Origin: a virus | Virus record (IMG/VR): IMGVR_UViG_3300044712_000543 | Span: 1-26,013 of that record | Reading direction: 5' to 3' (one strand) | Length of the DNA: 26,013 bases | Part shown: positions 7,274 through 14,929 of the stretch, in pieces | Position numbering within the stretch: position 1 is the first letter of the stretch | Layout of the letters: every line of letters starts with the position of its first letter | Notes under the pieces: model-generated | The model's input: only the letters and a program-made list of their open reading frames with translations | Told to the model about the DNA's origin: nothing | The model's database searches: none | Made by a program: the position numbers and the translations under genes

Positions 7274-9237
7274 CTTTTCTTTATTATCCTTGTACTATTG
7301 CCTTTTTTATAAATTGTCATATTTCCTAATATGGAAACTTCTTCTTTGTTGTTTAGTCTTTTAAGGTTTAAATTAACCTCATCCAGACGTTTATTCGAGC
7401 CTTCATTATCAATGACTATGTTATTAACTGAAGCCGGAGAAATCTTATTAAATGAATTGAAAATAGCTCTTTTGTCGTCCCTGTTTATTGCTTCTAAAAC
7501 TGAACGGAACTTATGAGCCGGTCCCCGACGAACAACAAACTCTCTTTCATGTACCAATCCTGCGACCCGTTCACCTGTCTTATCCCTTCGTCCACCTTCA
7601 CCGGTCCATCCTCCTGAAGCAAATCCGGCTTCCTCACTTTTAGACCTTGCAGAATTTACAATCGCAAACATTGCTGTTATTGCGCCAGCTGCGAGTGCTA
7701 AACCGATAGGTCCAAACTTAGTATAAGTCTTTATTAAGTTAGTCGCTGAAGTAAAGATATTAACACCCTGAGCAATATTCTCCATTGCTCTTTGTTTCTT
7801 TATCGCTTCTTCTTCTTCCCTTAAAGCCTTTTCTCTTTGTAGCTTTAATTCTGCAAGTTGTTTCTGTTTAGCTTGTACGTTAGCAGCGTAACCGGCTTTA
7901 TAAAGTTCTACTTCTTGGTTTACTGCTTCCTGAGTTTCATCAATCTGAGTGTCTAAAAGTTCTCTATTGCGTTGTGCATCTTCCAGTTGTCGGTCTGCTA
8001 TTTCCTGAGTGAAAGCAAGTAATTCGTTTAGTCCTCTTTTAAGTGCTTCTACTCGGTTTTCTGTTAGCTCTTCTTCAAGTTTCAAAGCATCTTCACCGGC
8101 CTTTATTCGTGCTTCGTATTCTAATTTAGCTTGTTCTCTATTTGAGTTAAATAGTTTCTTACCGAGTTCAACTTCAAAAGCCCAATTCTTTTCTTTTTTC
8201 TCCTCAAGTGCTTTAAAATAATCTTCATCTAACTTATTAAGAAAGTCATTAACTGTTGAAAGATCATCAATAGTTGCCTGAGTGCGTTTTTTATCTCTCT
8301 CAATATCTATTTCAATTTGCTCGTCTGCTAACTTATTTAAATCATCATGTAGTTTCTCTCTCCATTCACGTTCCTTTACTATTCCCTCTTGCAAAAGTCC
8401 TGTACGCATAGACTCAATTCTCTTAACACCTGCAAAGCGTTCTGACTCTAATTCTAATAGCTTAACATTAAGTTGACCGTATTTCTGTTTTAAATCTTCA
8501 TCACCTGGTTGAGCATTTAATAAGTCAGTAGTAGCTTTTAATTCTTCCCTTGTGTTGGCAATCTCTATTTCAATCATCTTATTGTGAGCTGCCATTGCAA
8601 CATCCAATTTCTTAATCCTTTCTGCATCTGTCAAACGCCTGTCTGAAGCATCAAAATAAGCCTTATTAAAAAGAACTTGCTGTTGTCTTGCTTTAAAAGT
8701 ATCTATAATATCTTTTACCCTTAACTCATTTAGCTTTTGTTGTGCCGCGATAGCTTGTCCTAATCCAGCCGTTAAAGATTGCGCACCGGTAACGAGGTTG
8801 TAAAGAACTTGTTTAGTTGCTGCACCTGCAATATTAAAAGCATTTATACCAACTGTTGTCGCTAAGAAAGCCTCTTTTAAAACATTTAAAACAGTAGCAG
8901 CACCACCAATACTAAGTGCCATTTTACCGATAGTCTTACTTATTGAGTCGGTTTGCTCTTCTGCTTTTAGACCTGCTTTATTATATTCATCAAGTGCCTG
9001 TTTTGCTTCTGCTATCTTCTTATTGTACTTTTCGATATGCTCGATAGTCATTGCGTTCTTTTGCGCCGTCTGTAACTTGGAAAGTTCTTTTTCAACATCA
9101 GCAATAAGTCCTATCTGCCGCTTCTGGTTTTTCTCTTGGTTAGTATATAGCTTTTGTGATTCGGCACTAACTTCTTTAATACCTTTAACAGCATCCTTAT
9201 TATCAGCAACAAGTTTAAGTTCTACTTCTGTTGGCAT
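7270..9237 (-). CDS. Tail tape measure protein
   Basis: The 655-residue protein sets tail length and probably helps DNA entry. It is rich in long coiled-coil helices (roughly 15-90 and 280-490, many EEL/KKL repeats). It has a hydrophobic segment near 105-165 (SIGGAATVLNVL and onward) and another near 495-530 (FGPIGLALAAGAITAMFAIV). Residues 538-570 carry the typical tape-measure C-terminal motif: GFASGGWTGEGG, then AGLVHEREFVV. At about 0.15 nm per residue the tail would be near 100 nm. The start at 9237 overlaps the end of the frameshifted chaperone ORF by 23 nt. The order chaperone, tape measure, tail tip is that of siphoviruses. No peptidase or lysozyme insert was seen. Confidence 0.9.
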   Translation of the reverse strand: MPTEVELKLVADNKDAVKGIKEVSAESQKLYTNQEKNQKRQIGLIADVEKELSKLQTAQKNAMTIEHIEKYNKKIAEAKQALDEYNKAGLKAEEQTDSISKTIGKMALSIGGAATVLNVLKEAFLATTVGINAFNIAGAATKQVLYNLVTGAQSLTAGLGQAIAAQQKLNELRVKDIIDTFKARQQQVLFNKAYFDASDRRLTDAERIKKLDVAMAAHNKMIEIEIANTREELKATTDLLNAQPGDEDLKQKYGQLNVKLLELESERFAGVKRIESMRTGLLQEGIVKEREWREKLHDDLNKLADEQIEIDIERDKKRTQATIDDLSTVNDFLNKLDEDYFKALEEKKEKNWAFEVELGKKLFNSNREQAKLEYEARIKAGEDALKLEEELTENRVEALKRGLNELLAFTQEIADRQLEDAQRNRELLDTQIDETQEAVNQEVELYKAGYAANVQAKQKQLAELKLQREKALREEEEAIKKQRAMENIAQGVNIFTSATNLIKTYTKFGPIGLALAAGAITAMFAIVNSARSKSEEAGFASGGWTGEGGRRDKTGERVAGLVHEREFVVRRGPAHKFRSVLEAINRDDKRAIFNSFNKISPASVNNIVIDNEGSNKRLDEVNLNLKRLNNKEEVSILGNMTIYKKGNSTRIIKKR

Positions 9238-9487
9238 CTTTTATCCCTTTCTTAAAATTATCAACATATCCAAAGAAGTCGTAAATATCTAACTTCACTA
9301 TCTCTCTCATATTTGAAATATCACCCTTGCAAACTGTATAAATAATATCACTCCAATATTTGTCAATCTCTTTTATTTCTTCAGTGATTGATTTTAACCT
9401 TCCTTTTCCTTCTCCACTTTTGAACCAATCCGGGTAATCAATTCGTAAGCGGGCATCCACCCCGGTACTAACGAAGCCGCTAAGTAA
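9215..9487 (-). CDS. Tail assembly chaperone T part, made by -1 frameshift from G
   Basis: This is the -1 frame extension of the upstream chaperone gene, running from the slip site (first new codon at 9487) to the stop at 9215. It adds 90 residues: LLSGFVSTG, then VDARLRIDYPDWFKSG and a Lys/Glu-rich helical end. The frame relation is exactly -1, and the frame is open through the T8 run, so a 221-residue fusion (131 + 90) follows. In siphoviruses the GT fusion binds the tape measure and recruits tube subunits, and is absent from the finished virion. A GTG at 9460 could in principle start a separate 81-residue protein, but no good ribosome site is seen. The fusion is the better reading. Confidence 0.75.
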   Translation of the reverse strand, partial: LLSGFVSTGVDARLRIDYPDWFKSGEGKGRLKSITEEIKEIDKYWSDIIYTVCKGDISNMREIVKLDIYDFFGYVDNFKKGIKDANRSRT

Positions 9488-9879
9488 AAAAAACTGTTCA
9501 CCTCTATTTCCTTTCCCCAGCTATCAATTTTAGCCTGCATAAGTCCTTTACTGTAAACCGTCGGATCTTCACCTTCTTCATTAATAAACAAAGCGCAAAG
9601 CCTTAACGCTGCATCATCTTTATCTTCCAGGTTCTTTATGCCTTCCTGAATCTTATAGATAATAATAGACATATTAAAATAGTCATGCTTATTATAGGAA
9701 TCAACGGCTGATTTAAGGTTATTGAATATGTCCTCAAACGTTGCAGAAAACCCAAACTCTAACATGATCTTCTGCATCTCTTTGTAACGAGCAAAAGATA
9801 AGGACTCGCTTATCTCAAATCTTTTACCGTCACAATCAAAATATTTCTCTTTATTAAAATCAATTTTTCTGAGCTTCAT
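9394..9879 (-). CDS. Tail assembly chaperone G
   Basis: The 161-residue protein is the zero-frame product of the tail chaperone gene. It begins MKLRKIDFNKEKYFDCDGKRFEI and is largely helical. Chaperones of this type coat the tape measure while the tail forms. Position directly before the tape measure, size, and the slip site at codons 129-131 (AGT TTT TTT) support the call. About 30 residues follow the slip site in the zero frame, ending KVEKEKEG. The start overlaps the membrane-protein gene by 20 nt. Primary sequence alone gives only moderate support, since this family diverges quickly. The frameshift arrangement is the strong evidence. Confidence 0.8.
   Translation of the reverse strand: MKLRKIDFNKEKYFDCDGKRFEISESLSFARYKEMQKIMLEFGFSATFEDIFNNLKSAVDSYNKHDYFNMSIIIYKIQEGIKNLEDKDDAALRLCALFINEEGEDPTVYSKGLMQAKIDSWGKEIEVNSFFYLAASLVPGWMPAYELITRIGSKVEKEKEG
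9487..9493 (-). other. Programmed -1 ribosomal frameshift site (T_TTT_TTT)
   Basis: On the minus strand the bases read AG TTTTTTTT AC TTA, the T8 run lying at 9486-9493. In the zero frame this is AGT TTT TTT TAC, so T_TTT_TTT fits the X_XXY_YYZ rule with both tRNAs able to re-pair after slipping back one base. The new frame reads TTA CTT AGC GGC and stays open to 9215. The site lies between a tail chaperone gene and the tape measure, where such shifts are conserved in siphoviruses. Confidence 0.8.
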
Positions 9880-10144
9880 ATAACTTGTTTAAAATGGTGG
9901 CAAAAAGGATCCCCATTGCAGGGTAAAATAACTGATCAATTAAATTATAGTCTTTTAAGTGTGTTATCCAATAATAGTGAAAGAGGGCCTGGCCTGTCAA
10001 ACATATCACACAGCGACCTAAAGGTTTTCCCAACCAAGACGGCAGGCCCTCAATCCACCTAAACCAAAAGTTAAATATCATTCCTGGTTCTCCTAAAAGC
10101 CAGAAAACGAAACAAATCACCGTTATTTTTACAATGTCAATCAT
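9860..10144 (-). CDS. Small membrane protein in the tail block
   Basis: The 94-residue protein has a hydrophobic N-terminal segment (about 4-17, IVKITVICFVFWLL) and a second near 70-84 (LFYPAMGILFATIL). Between them is an aromatic stretch with WFRWIEGLPSWLGKPLG followed by a CVIC pair and TGQ. The CxxC flanked by a Gly/Pro loop recalls small membrane proteins of the DUF1360 type, found in many phage tail regions, with no proven function. It overlaps its upstream and downstream genes by 4 and 20 nt. It is not an obvious holin: only two membrane segments, and no charged C-terminal tail beyond NKLYEAQKN. A role in host membrane interaction or superinfection exclusion would be a guess. Confidence 0.65.
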   Translation of the reverse strand: MIDIVKITVICFVFWLLGEPGMIFNFWFRWIEGLPSWLGKPLGRCVICLTGQALFHYYWITHLKDYNLIDQLFYPAMGILFATILNKLYEAQKN

Positions 10145-11238
10145 ACTATTAGTTCATCACAAAGTTTGGCAGCACTTGTTATGTGTCCTACCTGATTGAT
10201 TATTGCAGTAGTATTATTCTGACTTTCCGATTCAGAATATTGTCCTGGAGAAACCAAACCAACTGCAACATCTATTACATTACTCCATTGCGCAGCCGAA
10301 GATTGATCAGAAGGAGCAGATTCATAATAAGTAAAATTGCTTCCATTGTCTATCACAAGACAAATTAATCCTCCTGCCGGACCTTGATCTCTTAAAGCAT
10401 AAACATCAGTAGTTGTAAATGATCTACAAGCCCGCACACGTGCAGGAACTGATTTTAAAATAGCAGCACCACTACCATCAGCAAAGTTTACAGCCCAATT
10501 CTGAAAAGCACCTAATTCTACTGATGTTTGATAATAGTCATTTGCAAATCCACCTACTCCAAATTCTTTTACATTCTCCCACATATAAGAAACAAGATCA
10601 GCAGAAGGAAGGAACCAGTCATTATACTGAACATCCGGAACTACATAAGGAGCTTTAACACAAGGAACGACAAAAGAAATCGTAAGATCAAGCGCAAAGT
10701 AGTCAAACGGGAACATCAGATACTGAGTAGCCACTTCATTATACGAATACTTTGAGAAAATAGAAACATCTCGTTCAGCTTGTGATATTCCCGTTATTTG
10801 AATTGATATAAAATCATCAGTCTGAATTGGTGAAGTAGGTAAAGACTTAATAACATCAATAACATAGTCGCCTGTTGAACCGCATCCTATTGTATCAGGA
10901 TCGCAAATACCACCCTGAATTAAAGAATGATTTAACCAACAAACGAGTCTTAAAGTAGAATCAAACTTTAACCTATTACCTATTTTTTCAACAAAACTAA
11001 CCCCTTTATCTTCAAAGTAAATAACTGACTTCTTCTTTGAGTCCGGAGCCAAATCTTGATAGGCTCCCTTTATACAAGCATCTGCTGATATGTCACATGA
11101 AACCGGATAAGACTTATCTGATACATCTTCACCGTTCTTAACTCTTATGTTAGCTGTCTGAACAAGTCCGGCAATCTTATCCGACCATTCCAGATCATCA
11201 ACGTAACTTTTAATCAGGTTAGCAATCTTATTATTCAT
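10141..11238 (-). CDS. Tail-terminator-like protein fused to a DUF1566/FISUMP-type lectin module
   Basis: The protein has 365 residues. Residues 1 to about 200 look like a tail terminator/tail completion domain: SVIYFEDKGV, STLRLVCWLNHSL, DVSIFSKYSYNEVATQYL and MFPFDYFALDL. The C-terminal 160 residues are the two halves of a DUF1566/FISUMP-type (C-type-lectin-like) domain. Residues 205-274 carry YNDWFLPSADLVSYM, GVGGFANDYY, NWAVNFADGSG and RVRACRSF. Residues 280-365 carry YALRDQGPAGGL, YYESAPSDQSSAAQW and end AAKLCDELIV. In the usual family the GPAGG half comes first and its LCxDL end runs straight into the DWFLPS half. Here the order is reversed. The gene overlaps both neighbours by 4 nt. 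The module probably faces outward at the head-tail joint and may bind glycans. Confidence 0.6.
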   Translation of the reverse strand: MNNKIANLIKSYVDDLEWSDKIAGLVQTANIRVKNGEDVSDKSYPVSCDISADACIKGAYQDLAPDSKKKSVIYFEDKGVSFVEKIGNRLKFDSTLRLVCWLNHSLIQGGICDPDTIGCGSTGDYVIDVIKSLPTSPIQTDDFISIQITGISQAERDVSIFSKYSYNEVATQYLMFPFDYFALDLTISFVVPCVKAPYVVPDVQYNDWFLPSADLVSYMWENVKEFGVGGFANDYYQTSVELGAFQNWAVNFADGSGAAILKSVPARVRACRSFTTTDVYALRDQGPAGGLICLVIDNGSNFTYYESAPSDQSSAAQWSNVIDVAVGLVSPGQYSESESQNNTTAIINQVGHITSAAKLCDELIV

Positions 11239-11699
11239 AATAACTTATTCTTACGAAATATATTTAATATGCCTTGTTCGTAAATATGAACTAACTTTCC
11301 CTTTTCATCTTGATTCAGTGCTAAAATATCCCCTCGTCTTGCGGTGTTCTTACTTAACTTCTCTTTTTCGAGCGGTGTAGTTGCTTTAATAACTGCTATG
11401 CCTAACTCTAATTCGTCCTTTGGAGAAACTAATTTAATACTGCGCCACATCTGATTCGAAAATGAAAAGTCAACAAAGCCCCTATATTTTCCTTCTTTTT
11501 TCTTATACTCTAAATAACTCTTTGAATACGGTGAATACTTTTGGCCTTCCGGATTTAACCCTTTCTCCTGTACTCTCTCTTTAACCATTTCAATAGCTGC
11601 TGATCCTACTTGACTCATAACAGTTCCATGCGCACCCGACTGAAGGTCTTTAATAACACCGTCTAACCTCTTATTGTATTCAAGTATAGTTATTGCCAT
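11235..11699 (-). CDS. Phage virion morphogenesis / tail completion protein
   Basis: The protein has 154 residues. After an N-terminal helix (LEYNKRLDGVIKDLQSG) comes a stretch typical of gpS/HK97-gp10-like completion proteins: a helix with VKERVQEKGLNPEGQKYSPYSKSYLEYKK broken by the NPEG turn, FVDFSFSNQMWRSI, then GIAVIKATTPLEKEKL. The last third (ARRGDILALNQDEKG, LVHIYEQGILNIFRKN) resembles the family's metal-free barrel end. Such proteins finish the neck or the tail end so that head and tail can join. Its place between connector and tail terminator agrees. Start shares a base with the upstream stop (11699). Confidence 0.7.
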   Translation of the reverse strand: MAITILEYNKRLDGVIKDLQSGAHGTVMSQVGSAAIEMVKERVQEKGLNPEGQKYSPYSKSYLEYKKKEGKYRGFVDFSFSNQMWRSIKLVSPKDELELGIAVIKATTPLEKEKLSKNTARRGDILALNQDEKGKLVHIYEQGILNIFRKNKLL

Positions 11700-12772
11700 T
11701 ACAATTTCTGACTTGTTTTTCCAATACCCATCGCCGGCCTACACTTAAGACACTCATTTCTTGACGGCTCAATATGTGCAGCAATAAAATTAATCAACGC
11801 TGCATACCTTTCCGAGTAGTAAGCCATATTAGTACTTAAAATATCATCAGCACCAATAAGAACGTATCTTGAAACTTCACCGCTATTTTTAATATCATAA
11901 GTTAAAAATTCAGCCGATTTATAAAGTATTGCCCATGCAATTGCTGAATCAATCTCGTTATTCTCAAAGTCGGAAGCATCTGAACAAAGCATATTCATAG
12001 CATCACACTTGAACTCACCATGAAGCCTTATCCCTTGTGCATCCTGTGAAACACCCCATAAATCTCTCTCAGTTGGATCATCACCCCTTATCCCTCCTGC
12101 CATACACCAAAGAGTCCAGTTATCTTTAGAAGCGTTATAACAAGGATGATCAGTATTGAAACACCATCTATAACCACCGCACCCGCAAGTCATTTTATTG
12201 TTATACGGAGTGCCGACCGGAGCATAGATAAAATAGTAATTACCGTTTAAATCCAGGTCAATAGGAGCAATTGCGGTATAGTTAGGTTTTGCAGCAGCGG
12301 AAGTTACAGCAACTGTATGCAAAAGTTCAAAATCATCGTAAATCAAAAGATTAACCGTCTCAGTCGTATTCAGGTTAAGCGTAACTCCACGAAGCGTAAA
12401 TACACCACCACGAATATCGGAGAAAATCCTCATGCCATGATAAGTGCTTTTGGAAATAACTTGCGTAAATCTTCTATGACCTATTTCCCCGGTGAACTTC
12501 TCCCTTCGGTATTCGTTATATTTTAATAGTTCAGCAAATATATCAGTCTTAAAAGCGTTTATTCCGTTCTGCCTGGCTCGTTCCATCATTTCCCAAATGG
12601 AATCCTTACCACCAACAGCATCTAATATACGAAGGCTCATGCCTTGTAAATCTGAAATATATAAACCTGAATCGCTTACAGAGTAAGAAGGATCATAGTC
12701 ATTAACACACAAATCTTCTACTGACGTAAATCCTATTATTGTAGAAAAACAACTGTTTATACTCATAGCCAT
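11699..12772 (-). CDS. Cys-rich connector/neck-region protein
   Basis: The 357-residue protein is the first gene after the capsid gene and its hairpin, the usual place for head-tail connector proteins. Residues 40-110 are helical (MSLRILDAVGG, IWEMMERARQNG, IFAELLKYNEYRREKF). Residues 110-185 look like a beta-sandwich (GGVFTLRGVTLNLN, VNLLIYDDFELLHTV, LNGNYYFIYAPVG). The last third is helical with IDSAIAWAILYKSAEFL and NMAYYSERYAALINFI. It has eleven cysteines, with a cluster at 196-223 (TCGCGG, WCFNTDHPC, LWC) and CLKC near the C-terminus. The ATG at 12772 follows the hairpin by only a few bases; a second ATG at 12766 is also possible. The name rests on location and general shape. Confidence 0.6.
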   Translation of the reverse strand: MAMSINSCFSTIIGFTSVEDLCVNDYDPSYSVSDSGLYISDLQGMSLRILDAVGGKDSIWEMMERARQNGINAFKTDIFAELLKYNEYRREKFTGEIGHRRFTQVISKSTYHGMRIFSDIRGGVFTLRGVTLNLNTTETVNLLIYDDFELLHTVAVTSAAAKPNYTAIAPIDLDLNGNYYFIYAPVGTPYNNKMTCGCGGYRWCFNTDHPCYNASKDNWTLWCMAGGIRGDDPTERDLWGVSQDAQGIRLHGEFKCDAMNMLCSDASDFENNEIDSAIAWAILYKSAEFLTYDIKNSGEVSRYVLIGADDILSTNMAYYSERYAALINFIAAHIEPSRNECLKCRPAMGIGKTSQKL

Positions 12773-12782
12773 TAAGAATTAA

Positions 12783-12814
12783 AAAGGTATCTGCAATTTA
12801 ATACAGATACCTTT
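12783..12814 (-). terminator. Hairpin after the capsid gene, probable (partial) terminator
   Basis: The minus-strand transcript would form an 11-bp perfect stem, AAAGGTATCTG with CAGATACCTTT, around a 10-nt loop (TATTAAATTG). Five Us follow, counting the last three stem bases. It begins 25 nt after the capsid stop and ends about 10 nt before the next ATG. The short U-tract suggests incomplete termination, which would let abundant capsid mRNA stop while some transcripts read on. A processing or stabilising hairpin is the alternative. Confidence 0.65.
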
Positions 12815-12822
12815 ATTCTAAG

Positions 12823-12839
12823 TAATCATTATGATACAA
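12823..12839. repeat. Copy 2 of the 17-nt intergenic element (TAATCATTATGATACAA)
   Basis: This copy directly abuts the capsid stop codon (12840-12842) and matches the copy at 3591-3607 at 16 of 17 bases, the one change being the centre of the palindrome ATCATTATGAT (12825-12835). The plus-strand bases to its left, CTTTATTCTAAG, also resemble the flank of the other copy. It lies between the capsid gene and the hairpin. Confidence 0.6.
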
Positions 12840-13853
12840 TTAAGCGCAAGCAAACCTTAATATACCGGTATGTGTTTCAGTACATGGAAGCGGATTAACA
12901 GCGAACAATCCATGAGCCTGAACTTTGAAAGCGGTATAGTAATCATTTCCGTAGCAACCTCTCTCAGTGAATACATCATAAGTAACACCTGGAAGATTGT
13001 AAGAAGGAATACTGTAAGCCATTCTGTCAGCAGTTAATTGTTCTGCATTGGCAGCTCCCAAAGGATACCATGACTTAGTAACAAGTGCAACAGCAGTCTT
13101 ATGAATAAGGAAAGTACTTGACGGAGAAATTGTTTCCACGTTTTCAGGATCAAGATAAATCCTGTTACGAAGATCACCCATTTTGTTTACGTTTCCTTTT
13201 CCGTCTGCATTGGCAAATTCTGCATTACGGTTATAAATCAACTGAAACAGATTATCCCCAGTAATAGCATAAGGAGAATTAAATTTATTACCTCTTGCAA
13301 CTCTTGCAAAGTAACCCCAGATATTATCATTCCAGTTAGCAGCTCCAATAGTAGTAACAGCAGCAGCAACAGTTCCTACTCCACCTGTATAAAGGTTAGT
13401 CCCGGCATTTGCTACCAAACCAGTAATAGCATACTGAGCAGCGGCTTCATCAAGGAGTTTCATAGCAATTGCCATGTTATAAGCGATAGACTTCTGTTTG
13501 TCAATTGTCCTCTCTCTGTAAACCCTGTCATACACTTTAAAAGGAACTTCACCCATACAAACAATCTCATACTCCTTACATTCCGGAGTTGCATCTGTAC
13601 CGGTAATGGTACAATCATCCGAGCAAGTGTCAACATGAAGATCACAAGCAGTGAGCCACTCCAAAGAAACAACCCTCTTCTTATCTTTTACAGTAAGCTC
13701 ACCAAGATTAACCTGTTGGTTAGCAAGAATAGCTTTTGCAGACTCTGCATCAGCAATTAGGTCAGCGTTCTGGATGGGATCAATCCATCTCTCATCCATC
13801 ATAGCCTGAACAGTGGCTAAGTATCCACAATCAATATTAGCAATTACACTCAT
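12840..13853 (-). CDS. Major capsid protein
   Basis: The 337-residue protein follows the scaffold gene and is followed by a hairpin, the standard arrangement for a highly expressed capsid gene. Size fits an HK97-fold capsid protein. Visible features are an N-terminal helical part (TVQAMMDERWIDPIQNADL), a Cys-rich segment at 70-99 (C70, C77, C81, C92, C99), a long helix near 120-145 (KSIAYNMAIAMKLLDEAAAQ) and a Gly-rich segment about 155-170. Late beta segments include TFLIHKTAVALVTKSWYP and GVTYDVFTERGCYG. Nine cysteines in total suggest inter-subunit cross-links or metal sites. The Cys-rich insert resembles capsid proteins of other Bacteroidota phages in my experience. No prohead protease is seen, so maturation cleavage may be absent or done elsewhere. 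Confidence 0.8.
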   Translation of the reverse strand: MSVIANIDCGYLATVQAMMDERWIDPIQNADLIADAESAKAILANQQVNLGELTVKDKKRVVSLEWLTACDLHVDTCSDDCTITGTDATPECKEYEIVCMGEVPFKVYDRVYRERTIDKQKSIAYNMAIAMKLLDEAAAQYAITGLVANAGTNLYTGGVGTVAAAVTTIGAANWNDNIWGYFARVARGNKFNSPYAITGDNLFQLIYNRNAEFANADGKGNVNKMGDLRNRIYLDPENVETISPSSTFLIHKTAVALVTKSWYPLGAANAEQLTADRMAYSIPSYNLPGVTYDVFTERGCYGNDYYTAFKVQAHGLFAVNPLPCTETHTGILRFACA

Positions 13854-13872
13854 TTTTTAACGTTTTGCGGCC

Positions 13873-14754
13873 TTAAGCAATTCCCGCTTTAACAGCCAGA
13901 TTTTTAACTTCAACTCTCTCTTGCGGAGTTAATGTTTGGTCTGACATTATCTTAACATACTCGTCCCTATCTTTAGGCACCCTGACTTTCTTACTTCCTT
14001 GCTGTGTCTGATTCGTATTACCAGAGTTCGATCTGGGTTCAGCAACCTTAAAGTCAAAATATTTATCGGCAATATTCTTAACGTGGCTCTGAAAACTAAT
14101 AGGATAACCATGATCATCCGTTAATACGCTTCCGTCTTCTTTAAGGACTGAGAACCCGTCTTTATCTTTTGAGTGCTTATATTTTTTTAAGTCACTGATA
14201 AGAATATCTTTTAAAGCCTTTGCCTTCTTTGGATCTTCCGGAAGAATAGGATTTAAACTCTCAAACTCAACAATCGCAGCCGACTCAATGTCCTTAAACA
14301 TATTGGCCTCTGATATTTCAATCTCTTTGTTTTTGAGCTTCTCTTCCATTTCCTTTAAAAGAGCCTTCTTTTCTTTTCCATGTTGTGTCACAAGCTGATT
14401 GATATGTTTAATAACCTCTGGATTCTTCAACACATCTTCATCACCTGCAACGGGTACGATCTTTGTTTCAATAACGTGATCAAACAATTCTACTCCAATC
14501 AAATCAGACTCAATCTCATATTTTTCTTTGATTGCTTTCTCCAGTTTTTCGGCTCCTTCCTTCAAGCCTCTATTATACTGGTTCTGCTTATCTGTTGAAA
14601 GTTTTTTAATCCTTTCAGCATCTTTTGATTCGATCAATGAAAAATCAGAAAGTTCTCCGGCTTCGTTATAAAGAGAAGCTACCTCTTCAGTGCTTAGTTT
14701 AAAGGCTTTCTGCACAAATGCCTCAAATGCTTGCGCATCAATTTTTTTATCCAT
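13873..14754 (-). CDS. Head scaffolding protein
   Basis: The 293-residue protein lies directly before the capsid gene, 19 nt away. It is highly charged and mostly helical, with coiled-coil stretches around 45-85 (DAERIKKLSTDKQNQY, EGAEKLEKAIKEKYE) and 124-150 (GKEKKALLKEMEEKLKNKEI). A flexible Asn/Gln/Ser-rich segment near 243-255 (SNSGNTNQTQQGSKK) precedes a basic helical C-terminus (VRVPKDRDEYVKIM, TPQERVEVKNLAVKAG). This is the form of a scaffold: coiled-coil body, flexible linker and a short capsid-binding tail. No protease motif is visible. The start overlaps the upstream small gene by 8 nt. Confidence 0.75.
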   Translation of the reverse strand: MDKKIDAQAFEAFVQKAFKLSTEEVASLYNEAGELSDFSLIESKDAERIKKLSTDKQNQYNRGLKEGAEKLEKAIKEKYEIESDLIGVELFDHVIETKIVPVAGDEDVLKNPEVIKHINQLVTQHGKEKKALLKEMEEKLKNKEIEISEANMFKDIESAAIVEFESLNPILPEDPKKAKALKDILISDLKKYKHSKDKDGFSVLKEDGSVLTDDHGYPISFQSHVKNIADKYFDFKVAEPRSNSGNTNQTQQGSKKVRVPKDRDEYVKIMSDQTLTPQERVEVKNLAVKAGIA

Positions 14755-14929
14755 TTTTCTTTGTCTTTGTTTTAATTTCTGGTGGTATTATTGGAACCTC
14801 TTTTAATTTTCTCTCTGGTAATTTGACGGCTGTAAAACGTTTTGACCATCCACGAGCAACAATGTCAAACCATACTTCATCCTGTACAATCTGAATCTTA
14901 CCTGTCTGCTTTGATGTTATCTCATACAT
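14747..14929 (-). CDS. Small basic protein in the head block, unknown
   Basis: The 60-residue protein begins MYEITSKQTGKIQIVQDEVW and ends in a Pro/Lys-rich tail (EVPIIPPEIKTKTKKNG). The first half is beta-like with WFDIVARGWSKRF. It overlaps the upstream and downstream genes by 8 nt each, so it is part of the same coupled run. I recognise no family. Small proteins here are often head fibre, decoration or completion proteins, or chaperones. No motif lets me choose. Confidence 0.65.
   Translation of the reverse strand: MYEITSKQTGKIQIVQDEVWFDIVARGWSKRFTAVKLPERKLKEVPIIPPEIKTKTKKNG

Noticed and set aside
10141-11238. Diversity-generating retroelement target (the lectin-type module is a common target)
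   Set aside because: No reverse transcriptase, template repeat or adenine-rich variable codons are seen in the window.
13460-13672. 70-residue minus-strand ORF inside the capsid gene
   Set aside because: It lies wholly within the capsid reading frame and has no start context or domain sign.
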